Below, in pieces: positions 7,629 to 13,263 of a stretch of 22,045 nucleotides of DNA; the first letter of the stretch is position 1; each line of letters opens with the position of its first letter. The DNA lies in contig DASVGV010000082.1 of the NCBI GenBank assembly GCA_036379355.1, forward strand, positions 1 to 22,045, in the 5' to 3' direction. The notes below the pieces were generated by a model. That model ran no database searches and was not told the DNA's origin. It saw only the letters and a list, made by a program, of their open reading frames with translations. Source of the DNA: CAJCIY01 sp036379355 (lineage in GTDB: Bacteria; Actinomycetota; Actinomycetes; Mycobacteriales; CAJCIY01). Made by a program: the position numbers and the translations under genes.

Positions 7629-7642
7629 GGAGGCGGCACTCC
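7629..7642 (-). promoter_or_regulatory. Ribosome binding site of the NlpC/P60 gene with self-complementary CTCC
   Basis: GGAG (7642-7639) is 10 nt before the GTG start. CTCC (7632-7629) directly before the start is its complement with a 6-nt loop, so a short hairpin could hide the site. It decides the GTG start at 7628. Confidence 0.5.
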
Positions 7643-7649
7643 TTGTCTT

Positions 7650-7810
7650 CCGTCGACCGCTTGCCGGGTGAGCTGACGGGTTCGGGCGGGAAGCTGGCCC
7701 TACGACCGCACGAGCGCGGAACACCGCGCCTGCGCCGCCGATTCACCCCAGTGGAACGGTGGGTCCCCGGCCCCGATCCGCGCGGGATCGGGTTCAGCGG
7801 TGGTCCCCGA
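7650..7810 (-). ncRNA. c-di-AMP riboswitch (ydaO/yuaA type)
   Basis: Read on the minus strand, this leader has the hallmark conserved blocks of actinobacterial ydaO aptamers in order: CGGGGACCCACC, GGGGTGAATCGG, GTAGGGCC, CTTCCCGCCCGAACCCGTCA and GCTCACCCGG. Closing helix P1 can form between ACCGCT (7796-7801) and AGCGGT (7656-7661). A variable stem CCCGATCC/GGATCGGG (7772-7792) is intact. In actinobacteria this class controls Rpf and NlpC/P60 wall-remodelling genes and usually turns expression off when c-di-AMP binds. It lies 20-30 nt upstream of the NlpC/P60 start. The boundaries are approximate. Confidence 0.9.
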
Positions 7811-7850
7811 GGCGCCCCCTGCGGACGCTGAGGCTCGTGGACCGCGGGCC

Positions 7851-7879
7851 ACACTAGTCACGACAAGGTAACGGGGCAA
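7851..7879 (-). promoter_or_regulatory. Promoter for the riboswitch-NlpC/P60 transcript
   Basis: On the minus strand TTGCCC (7879-7874), a 17-nt spacer and TAGTGT (7856-7851) form a good vegetative-type promoter. Transcription would begin near 7844 and give a leader of about 215 nt that contains the whole aptamer. Confidence 0.6.
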
Positions 7880-7912
7880 CGCGGACGCGCCTCGATCACG
7901 CTCCGTAGTCAC

Positions 7913-7939
7913 CCGTGAGGGTTGTCTCAATCCTCACGG
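7913..7939 (-). terminator. Inverted repeat after the small Cys-rich gene
   Basis: CCGTGAGG (7913-7920) and CCTCACGG (7932-7939) are exact reverse complements around an 11-nt AT-richer loop. It lies 43 nt past the stop of the 90-aa gene and upstream of the riboswitch promoter. It could be a terminator or a protein-binding site. The whole gene-free stretch 7629-7982 holds this repeat, the promoter and the riboswitch. Confidence 0.45.
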
Positions 7940-7982
7940 AAGGTCTCGATTCGGTGACCATTCGGTCAGGTCGCCGGGCCGG

Positions 7983-8255
7983 TCAGCTCGCCTCCCGGCG
8001 AGCGCTCCCGTGGTCGGGCCGGCCACGCGGCGCGGCGCCGGCGTCGTGACGAAGCCGGGGCACGAGGCCGGCATCGGCCAGCGCGCGCAGCGCCGCCCGG
8101 TCATCTTGGTCGAGCCGCACCGGCCCTCCGCCGCCCGACGCGGCCTCCTCGCCGGCGCCGGCGCCACTGTCCTCGGGCAGGCCCCAGAGAACAGTCACCA
8201 CACAGTCGCCGCAGGCCAGGCCCCGGACGCTGCACGTCTCGCAGTCGACCAGCAT
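7983..8255 (-). CDS. Small Cys-rich conserved actinobacterial protein, unknown function
   Basis: The 90-aa product begins MLVDCETCSVRGLACGDCVV, with four cysteines (5, 8, 15, 18) in two CxxC pairs that could bind zinc or an Fe-S cluster. A Gly/Ala-rich linker and a helix DDRAALRALADAGLVPRL follow. I recall similar small proteins annotated only as hypothetical in actinobacteria. The ATG at 8255 is fixed by AGGAG with about 7-nt spacing, although the frame is open further upstream. It lies just upstream of the riboswitch-controlled NlpC/P60 gene on the same strand but is separated by a hairpin and a new promoter. Confidence 0.75.
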   Translation of the reverse strand: MLVDCETCSVRGLACGDCVVTVLWGLPEDSGAGAGEEAASGGGGPVRLDQDDRAALRALADAGLVPRLRHDAGAAPRGRPDHGSARREAS

Positions 8256-8359
8256 GGTCGGCTCCTTCCTCGTCGCCGTGCGCGGCCGGCGATTCCGGCA
8301 CGGACTGCACGCTAGGAGGGGGGTACGACAGACCGACGAACCAGGGTCCGGACGACCGC

Positions 8360-8611
8360 TCAGCCGGCCGCGTCCATCGGCGAGCCCGGGCGCGGCACCA
8401 ACACGACCCGGTCGACGCTGCCACACCAACGACAGGTGACCGTCAGCGCCTCGTCGTCGAGCACCTCGCGCTCCTCGACGGTCGGCTCCCCGGACAGGTC
8501 GACGTGCACGTAGTCGCGGGTACGCGTCGTCCGGATCACGTCGAAGCGGGTGAGGTTTCCGCAGACGCTGCAGCGCCATCGGGACACAGCGTCGGGCAAC
8601 GGAACGGGCAC
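8360..8611 (-). CDS. Small zinc-ribbon-like conserved protein, unknown function
   Basis: The 83-aa product has two CxxC knuckles, CSVC (14-17) and CRWC (60-63), consistent with a zinc ribbon. Between them are beta-strand-like segments (LTRFDVIRTTRTRDYVHVDL) and an acidic stretch (TVEEREVLDDEA). I do not know a function. The GTG start at 8611 is favoured because the residues VPVPLPDAVSRWRC look like the conserved N-terminus and because TAGCCT sits 7 nt upstream with no ribosome binding site, the arrangement expected of a leaderless mRNA. Confidence 0.75.
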   Translation of the reverse strand: MPVPLPDAVSRWRCSVCGNLTRFDVIRTTRTRDYVHVDLSGEPTVEEREVLDDEALTVTCRWCGSVDRVVLVPRPGSPMDAAG

Positions 8612-8618
8612 GCCCGCA

Positions 8619-8624
8619 AGGCTA
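8619..8624 (-). promoter_or_regulatory. Leaderless -10 box of the 83-aa zinc-ribbon gene
   Basis: TAGCCT on the minus strand ends 7 nt before GTG 8611, so transcription would start at or next to the start codon. No Shine-Dalgarno sequence is seen and no clear -35. Confidence 0.45.
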
Positions 8625-8678
8625 CCGGCCGGCGCCACACCGGCGCCGACCACCGGAGCCGACTGCGCGGTGTTCCGG

Positions 8679-9080
8679 TCAGCCTTCGGCGAGGGCACGG
8701 ATGATGCGCGCCTGCACGTCGTCGAGCACTTCCGGTGCAACGGTCGAGTCCGCGCGCGCGAAGTTGGCCTCCGCCTCGCTGTCGATCGGCACGAGGTGCA
8801 GGTGCACGTGCGGAACCTCCAGGCCGAGCGCCATCAGGGCGACCTTCGCGCACGGAAAGGCCCGCTTCACGCCGCGGGCGACGGTGTGCGCAGCCTCGAA
8901 CAGGGCGGCCCGGTCGCCGGCGGGGAGATCGAGCCAGTCGTCGACCTCGGTGCGAGGGACGACGAGTGTGTGGCCGGGCTTCAGCGGGGCGATCGTAAGG
9001 AACGCGACCGATCTCTCGTCCTCGTACACGAACCGACCCGGCAGTTCGCGCTCGATGATCCGGGTGAACAGCGACGCCAT
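8679..9080 (-). CDS. HIT-family (histidine triad) nucleotide hydrolase/transferase
   Basis: The 133-aa product has the HIT fold signature HVHLHLVP with H91, H93 and H95 near the C-terminus, preceded by LKPGHTLVVPRTEVDDWLDL (33-52). Its length suits bacterial HIT/Hint-like proteins, which cleave nucleoside phosphoramidates or similar nucleotidyl bonds. No N-terminal zinc-binding cysteines are present. The ATG at 9080 is preceded not by a ribosome binding site but by TAGGTT 7 nt upstream, suggesting a leaderless transcript. The gene is divergent from the DnaQ/UvrC gene across 77 bp. Confidence 0.88.
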   Translation of the reverse strand: MASLFTRIIERELPGRFVYEDERSVAFLTIAPLKPGHTLVVPRTEVDDWLDLPAGDRAALFEAAHTVARGVKRAFPCAKVALMALGLEVPHVHLHLVPIDSEAEANFARADSTVAPEVLDDVQARIIRALAEG

Positions 9081-9087
9081 GATCTCG

Positions 9088-9093
9088 AACCTA
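9088..9093 (-). promoter_or_regulatory. Leaderless -10 box of the HIT gene
   Basis: TAGGTT on the minus strand lies 7 nt before ATG 9080, with no Shine-Dalgarno sequence in between. Confidence 0.5.
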
Positions 9094-9145
9094 TCCCTGG
9101 CCCGCGCTGACGCACGTTGTCGCCGGAGATGTCCGAGCAGGCTCC

Positions 9146-9151
9146 TACGTT
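9146..9151 (+). promoter_or_regulatory. Leaderless -10 box of the dnaQ-uvrC-like gene
   Basis: TACGTT lies 6 nt before GTG 9158, with no Shine-Dalgarno sequence. It is back to back with the HIT promoter within 77 bp. Confidence 0.5.
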
Positions 9152-9157
9152 CGGGCC

Positions 9158-10897
9158 GTGACGGCACAGGCGGTGCGGCCCAGCGGCGCGGGCCCGGTGC
9201 AGGCATCGTTCGACGAGCTCGGCACCCCGCTGCGCGACGTGACGTTCGTCGTGGTCGACCTCGAGACCACCGGCGGATCCCCGGCCGACGCCGAGATCAC
9301 CGAGATCGGCGCCGTGAAGGTCCGGGCGGGTGAGATGCTCGGCGAGTTCCAGACGCTGGTACGTCCCCGCGCCGCCATTCCGCCGTTCATCGCGGTCCTC
9401 ACGGGGATCACCGACGCGATGGTCGCCGCCGCCCCGCCCATCGCCGGCGTCCTGCCCACCTTCTTCGAGTTCGCGCGCGGCGCGGTGCTCGTCGCCCACA
9501 ACGCGCCGTTCGACGTCGGCTTCCTGCGAGCGAACGCCGACCGGCTCGGCCTCCCCTGGCCGGGGTTCACGGTGGTCGACACGGCCCGGCTGGCGCGCCG
9601 CGCGCTGACGCGCGACGAGGCGCCGAACTGCCGGCTCGCCTCCCTGGCACGGCTGTTTCGCACGACCACCGAGCCCTGCCACCGCGCGTTGGCCGACGCA
9701 CGGGCCACCGTCGACGTCCTGCACGGCCTGCTCGAGCGGGTGGGGAGCCTGGGCGTGCAGTCGCTGGAGGAGCTGTGCGCATTCTCCCAGCGCGTCCCGG
9801 AGCAGGTGCGGCGCAAGCGCACGCTCGCGGACGGCCTGCCCAGCGGCCCCGGCGTCTACGTCTTCCGGGACGGCGCGGGGCGGCCGCTGTACGTGGGCAA
9901 GGCCACCGACCTGCGCTCGCGGGTCCGCTCGTATTTCACGGCGGCGGAGACCCGGCGGCGGATGGCGGAGATGGTCGTCATCGCCGAACGGGTCGACGCC
10001 GTCCCCTGCGCCACCCTGCTGGAGGCCGAGGTCCGGGAGCTGCGCGCCATCCGCACGCTGGAGCCCCGCTACAACCGCCGCTCGCGACGCCCGCGCGGCG
10101 AGGTGTGGCTCCGCCTCACGACCGAGCGGTTCCCCCGGCTGTCGGTCGGTCGAAACGAGGCGCCGGTCTCGCTGGGCCCGTTCGCCTCGCGGCGCGGCGC
10201 CGAGGTGGTGCTCGCCGCGCTGCAGGACGCGGTGCCCCTGCGCCAGTGCACCGTCCGGATCCCGGCCCGCACGCCACCGAGCGGAACGGCGTGCACCCTC
10301 GCGCAGATCGGCCGGTGCGGCGCGCCCTGCGACGGGACGGAGAGCGCCGACGCGTACGCGGTCCATGTGCGACGGCTGGCGCTGGCGGTCGCGGGCGACC
10401 CCGGCGACGTCGTCGCCGCGCTGGTGGCGCGCGTCGAGCGACTGGCCGCGCAGGAGCGGTTCGAGGAGGCGGCCGTCCAACGCGACCGGGTGGCCGCGGT
10501 CGTCCGCGCCATCCACCGCCGCCAACGGCTGCTGGGGCTGACCCGCCTCGACGAGCTCGTCGCAGCGCGGCCGCGCGACGGCGGATGGGACGTCGCCGTG
10601 GTGCGCAAGGGACGGCTCGCCGCGACGACCGTGGCGCCGCGCGGCCACGACCCCTATCCCTACGTCGACGCGGCGCGCCGGACCGCGGACGCCACCGACG
10701 GGGCGGCCAGCGCCGAGGAGACCGAGATCGTGCTGCGCTGGCTCGAGGCCGGCGGCACCCGCCTGGTCGCGGTCACCGGCGCCTGGAGCTGCCCCGCGTT
10801 CGGCGCGGGCCGGCTGCGATCGTGGCTCGCCGTGCCCGACCGCCCGGCCGACCCCTTCTCGGACCGGCGCGGCCTGCGCCCGGTCGGACCGGCGTAG
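9158..10897 (+). CDS. Bifunctional DnaQ-type 3'-5' exonuclease / UvrC N-terminal (GIY-YIG) nuclease
   Basis: The 579-aa protein joins two nucleases. Residues about 28-195 form a DEDDh exonuclease like the epsilon subunit: ExoI DLETTG (D34, E36), ExoII HNAPFD (114-119, D119), ExoIII H175-RALAD180. Residues about 225-310 form a GIY-YIG domain of UvrC/Cho type: GPGVYVF (230-236), PLYVGKATDLRSRVRSYF (243-260), a catalytic-type Glu in LEAEVREL and the NRR end of the fold. A Cys-containing middle and a UvrB-binding-like helix (ERFEEAAVQRDRVAAV) follow. The endonuclease V/RNase H and HhH domains of full UvrC are absent. Mycobacteria keep the same fusion at the same place (Rv2191). Likely role: auxiliary incision and trimming in excision repair. 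Confidence 0.9.
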   Translation: MTAQAVRPSGAGPVQASFDELGTPLRDVTFVVVDLETTGGSPADAEITEIGAVKVRAGEMLGEFQTLVRPRAAIPPFIAVLTGITDAMVAAAPPIAGVLPTFFEFARGAVLVAHNAPFDVGFLRANADRLGLPWPGFTVVDTARLARRALTRDEAPNCRLASLARLFRTTTEPCHRALADARATVDVLHGLLERVGSLGVQSLEELCAFSQRVPEQVRRKRTLADGLPSGPGVYVFRDGAGRPLYVGKATDLRSRVRSYFTAAETRRRMAEMVVIAERVDAVPCATLLEAEVRELRAIRTLEPRYNRRSRRPRGEVWLRLTTERFPRLSVGRNEAPVSLGPFASRRGAEVVLAALQDAVPLRQCTVRIPARTPPSGTACTLAQIGRCGAPCDGTESADAYAVHVRRLALAVAGDPGDVVAALVARVERLAAQERFEEAAVQRDRVAAVVRAIHRRQRLLGLTRLDELVAARPRDGGWDVAVVRKGRLAATTVAPRGHDPYPYVDAARRTADATDGAASAEETEIVLRWLEAGGTRLVAVTGAWSCPAFGAGRLRSWLAVPDRPADPFSDRRGLRPVGPA

Positions 10898-10909
10898 CCC
10901 GGAAGGCCG

Positions 10910-10915
10910 TACGGT
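10910..10915 (+). promoter_or_regulatory. Leaderless -10 box of the Lrp/AsnC effector-domain gene
   Basis: TACGGT lies 6 nt before GTG 10922. It falls in the 24-nt gap after the dnaQ-uvrC-like gene, so this gene may be transcribed both by read-through and on its own. Confidence 0.4.
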
Positions 10916-10921
10916 AGAGCC

Positions 10922-11197
10922 GTGATCACCGCCATCGTCCTGGTCACCACCGAGGTGGACCGCATCCCGGAGGTCGCCGAGGCTCTTGCCGACCTCGACG
11001 GGGTCAGCGAGGTCTACTCCGTCGCCGGCGACGTCGACCTCGTCGCGCTGGTCCGTGTCCGCGCGCACGACGAGCTGGCCGACGTGATCGCCGGGACCAT
11101 CAACAAGACCGATGGCGTCCTCGCGACCACGACGCACATCGCGTTCCGGTCCTACAGCCGCCACGACCTGGAGGCCGCCTTCTCCCTGGGCACCTGA
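10922..11197 (+). CDS. Stand-alone Lrp/AsnC ligand-binding (RAM) domain protein
   Basis: The 91-aa product is just the alpha-beta effector domain of Lrp/AsnC regulators: an ITAIVLVTTEVDRIPEVAEAL opening strand and helix, then GVSEVYSVAGDVDLVALVRV, a second helix and the final strand THIAFRSYSRHDLE. There is no helix-turn-helix, so it cannot bind DNA as Lrp does. Such single-domain proteins are common in actinobacteria and may sense amino acids or modulate a partner regulator; that role is not proven. The GTG start at 10922 gives the full domain. Confidence 0.88.
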   Translation: MITAIVLVTTEVDRIPEVAEALADLDGVSEVYSVAGDVDLVALVRVRAHDELADVIAGTINKTDGVLATTTHIAFRSYSRHDLEAAFSLGT

Positions 11198-11213
11198 CGC
11201 GGCTGGGTCAGGT
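11192..11213. terminator. Hairpin at the end of the Lrp-like gene, between convergent genes
   Basis: ACCTGAC (11192-11198) and GTCAGGT (11207-11213) pair exactly around an 8-nt loop, and the TGA stop (11195-11197) lies in the left arm. It sits between convergent genes and could work in both directions. There is no U-tract. Confidence 0.45.
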
Positions 11214-11244
11214 CGAACGCCGGCCGACGCGGCCTCCCGCCGAC

Positions 11245-12273
11245 TCAGCTCGCGGCGGCGTGGCTGGCCGAGACCCAGCGGTCGAGCGCGGCCGCTGCGG
11301 AGCCGTCGTCGACGGCCGCGGCGGCGCGTTCGAGCTGCCGGCTCAACTGGTCGTGCAGCGACCCGGTGCCGGGCTCGTACGCCACCAGGCCGGCCGCCGC
11401 GTTGAGCAGGACGGCATCGCGAACGGCGCCCCGCTCCCCCGCCACCAGCGCGCGGACGACGTCCGCGTTGTAACTGCTGTCCCCGCCGGACAGGTCTCCG
11501 CCCGCGAGTCCGAGCACGGACGGGTCGACCGCCTCCTCGCGCACGGCCCCGTCGCGCACCCACCACACCCGCGAGGTCGTCCGCGTGGTCAGCTCGTCGA
11601 GCCCGTCGTCACCGCGGACCACGAGCGCGTCGGTGCCGCGTCGGGCGAAGACGCCCGCCATGACCCCGGCCAGGCGCGCATCGGGAACACCGACGACCTG
11701 CGCGGCGGGCCGGGCCGGGTTGGTCAGCGGCCCGAGGATGTTGAAGACCGTCGGCACGGCGAGCTCCCGCCGGGGAACCGCCGCATGACGCATCGACGCG
11801 TGGAATACCGGGGCGAAGCAGAACGCCGGGGCGCCGGCGGCCAGGCAGGACGCCACTCCCGCCGGCGGCAGGTCGATCACGACGCCCAACGCCTCGAGCA
11901 CGTCGGCCGAGCCGGTCTGCGACGACGCCGAACGGTTCCCGTGCTTGACCACGGTCGCCCCCGCGCCCGCGAGGACGAGCGCGGCCATCGTGGAGATGTT
12001 CACCGTGTTCGCACGGTCCCCCCCGGTGCCGCACGTGTCGATCGTCCGCAGCCCGGGCGGCGCCGGCAGGGGGGCGGCCAGGTCGAGCATCACCGCGGCG
12101 AACCCGGACACCTCGTCGGGCGTCTCGCCCTTGGCGCGGAGCGCGACGACGAAGCCGGCAATCTGGACCGCCGTCGCCTCGCCGGTCATCACCTCACGCA
12201 TCGCCCAGGCGGCCTGGTCGACAGTCAGGTCCCGGCCCGAGAGCAGCGCGGCCAGCACGTCCGGCCACGTCAT
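11245..12273 (-). CDS. trpD: Anthranilate phosphoribosyltransferase
   Basis: The 342-aa enzyme transfers the phosphoribosyl group of PRPP to anthranilate, the second committed step of tryptophan synthesis, in the cytosol. Family motifs are complete: DTCGTGGDRANTVNIST (79-95) for PRPP pyrophosphate, KHGNRSASS (110-118), MRHAAVPRREL (161-171) for anthranilate, FNILGPLTNP (177-186) and the metal-binding GDDGLDE (221-227). Length is normal. The ATG at 12273 lies 9 nt after the upstream receiver-like gene, so the two are probably co-transcribed. No other trp gene is in view, and no attenuator was seen. Position next to DnaQ-UvrC and ctaE matches mycobacteria. Confidence 0.95.
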   Translation of the reverse strand: MTWPDVLAALLSGRDLTVDQAAWAMREVMTGEATAVQIAGFVVALRAKGETPDEVSGFAAVMLDLAAPLPAPPGLRTIDTCGTGGDRANTVNISTMAALVLAGAGATVVKHGNRSASSQTGSADVLEALGVVIDLPPAGVASCLAAGAPAFCFAPVFHASMRHAAVPRRELAVPTVFNILGPLTNPARPAAQVVGVPDARLAGVMAGVFARRGTDALVVRGDDGLDELTTRTTSRVWWVRDGAVREEAVDPSVLGLAGGDLSGGDSSYNADVVRALVAGERGAVRDAVLLNAAAGLVAYEPGTGSLHDQLSRQLERAAAAVDDGSAAAALDRWVSASHAAAS

Positions 12274-12282
12274 GCGAGCGGC

Positions 12283-12804
12283 CTACTCGTCGCCGTGGAC
12301 GCGGATGCCGAAGCTCTTGCGCGGCTTGGGGGCCGGCAGCTGGCGGTGCTGGCGGGCCCGGAGCAGGGCCACCAGGGCCTCGGTGAGGACGAACGGGTCG
12401 ACGGGGTAGGGCACCGTCGCGTCGGCGCGTGACCACGCCGACAGCCACCGGTCGTCCCGGCGAGCCACGAGCAGGACGGTGGCCGGCGGATCGGCGTACT
12501 CGTCCTTGATCTGGCGGGCGAGGCCGAAGCCGCCCTCCGGCCACGCCTCGCCGTCCAGCACGACGGCGTCGATGCCCCCGACGTCCACGGTGGCGATGCA
12601 CGCGGCCCCGTCCGACACCTCCACCCAGTCGATCGGGCCGAGGTCGGTCACCGGCCGGACGCCCACGCCGGTACGGACGCGCGAACGCATCGACTCGGCG
12701 GAGCTGTACACGACCACCGTGAGGACAGCGGCGGAAGGTGCGCCGCCCTCGGGCAGGGCGGAGGTCGGGCCGCCGTGGGGCGCGGCGGAGGCGGTCGAGG
12801 TCAC
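12283..12804 (-). CDS. Receiver-like (pseudo-receiver) protein upstream of trpD
   Basis: The 173-aa protein has a disordered N-terminus (1-26), then an alternating strand/helix region of about 120 residues that resembles a response-regulator receiver. LTVVVYSSAES stands where the acidic pair should be, DAVVLDGEAWPEGGFGLARQI (79-99) has D84 at the phospho-acceptor place, VLLVARRDDRW follows, and VPYPVDPFVLTEAL has V135 where the conserved Lys is expected. A basic C-terminal tail (RQLPAPKPRKSF) ends it. There is no output domain. Missing acidic residues and Lys suggest it is not an ordinary phospho-switch. The GTG start at 12804 has TAGCAT 7 nt upstream and no ribosome binding site. It runs into trpD after 9 nt. 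Confidence 0.7.
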   Translation of the reverse strand: MTSTASAAPHGGPTSALPEGGAPSAAVLTVVVYSSAESMRSRVRTGVGVRPVTDLGPIDWVEVSDGAACIATVDVGGIDAVVLDGEAWPEGGFGLARQIKDEYADPPATVLLVARRDDRWLSAWSRADATVPYPVDPFVLTEALVALLRARQHRQLPAPKPRKSFGIRVHGDE

Positions 12805-12811
12805 GCCCGCG

Positions 12812-12817
12812 ATGCTA
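12812..12817 (-). promoter_or_regulatory. Leaderless -10 box of the receiver-like gene and trpD
   Basis: TAGCAT on the minus strand lies 7 nt before GTG 12804, with no Shine-Dalgarno sequence. Bases 12805-12880 hold nothing else that I can recognise. Confidence 0.5.
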
Positions 12818-12880
12818 GCGGTGCGGCCCGCCTGCCTCCCGGACGGGACGGGCGCGCGGCCGGCGGCCGTGCCCCGTGAC

Positions 12881-13072
12881 CTAGCCGCGCTGGTTCGGCC
12901 CCTTCCACGGGATGCCGACCGTGTGCGCGTAGCAGTGCGGGCCCGGGTTGTAGGCCGACAGTCGCTCCCCGCACTCCGGACAGGTCCGCCTCCGCTCGCG
13001 CGGGACACCCGGCTCCTCGGCGCGCCGCACCGGCTTGAGCGTCGCTCCGGTCGGCCGGGTCCCTGAGGCCAT
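12881..13072 (-). CDS. Small zinc-finger-like protein, unknown function
   Basis: The 63-aa product has a basic N-terminal half and a C-terminal knuckle pair CPEC (31-34) and CYAH (47-50), a CxxC-x12-CxxH arrangement fitting one zinc ion, with the conserved-looking sequence RLSAYNPGPHC between them. Its short length and basic start would suit an RNA- or RNA-polymerase-binding accessory protein, but this is only inference. The ATG at 13072 is preceded by GGAAGG about 8 nt upstream. It is divergent from ctaE; the CRP/GlxR-like palindrome lies 73 bp upstream. Confidence 0.7.
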   Translation of the reverse strand: MASGTRPTGATLKPVRRAEEPGVPRERRRTCPECGERLSAYNPGPHCYAHTVGIPWKGPNQRG

Positions 13073-13144
13073 GCGGTGCGCCTTCCGTGCGGGGAAGCGA
13101 TCGGGCGGGCGGCGAGGCTGGCGCACCCGCTCGCGGCGACCGTA

Positions 13145-13160
13145 CGTGACCTAGGTCACA
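13145..13160. promoter_or_regulatory. CRP/GlxR-type binding site upstream of ctaE
   Basis: CGTGACCTAGGTCACA contains a perfect 14-bp palindrome (13146-13159) and fits the actinobacterial CRP/GlxR consensus TGTGANNTANNTCACA at all but the first base. It lies in the divergent gap between the zinc-finger gene and ctaE, centred about 111 bp before the ctaE start codon. In corynebacteria GlxR is known to control cytochrome oxidase and bcc genes, which agrees with the placement. Confidence 0.7.
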
Positions 13161-13251
13161 CCGGTCAACGCCGCGGATCCCGCGGGCCGGCCACCGTGGC
13201 AGGGGGCGACGCGCCGCCCTCCCCCGTCGCGACCGGGTCGAGGGTGCGTGC

Positions 13252-13257
13252 CAGAAT
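13252..13257 (+). promoter_or_regulatory. Leaderless -10 box of ctaE
   Basis: CAGAAT lies 6 nt before GTG 13264, with no Shine-Dalgarno sequence. It is the closest promoter candidate for the ctaE-qcrCAB operon. Confidence 0.4.
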
Positions 13258-13263
13258 GCCGCC

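Noticed and set aside
7629..7724. ATG start at 7724 for the NlpC/P60 gene
   Set aside because: It lies within the c-di-AMP aptamer and adds 32 residues before an already complete Arg-rich signal region; GTG 7628 has a ribosome binding site.
8981..11566. Very long open frame on the minus strand opposite the dnaQ-uvrC-like gene
   Set aside because: Arg/Gly/Asp-rich low-complexity translation with no domain; it is the usual antisense shadow of a GC-rich gene whose plus-strand frame has complete catalytic motifs.
12874..12883. Second copy of GTGACCTAG resembling half of the CRP/GlxR site
   Set aside because: Only one half-site matches, and the bases belong to the stop codon region of the small zinc-finger gene.
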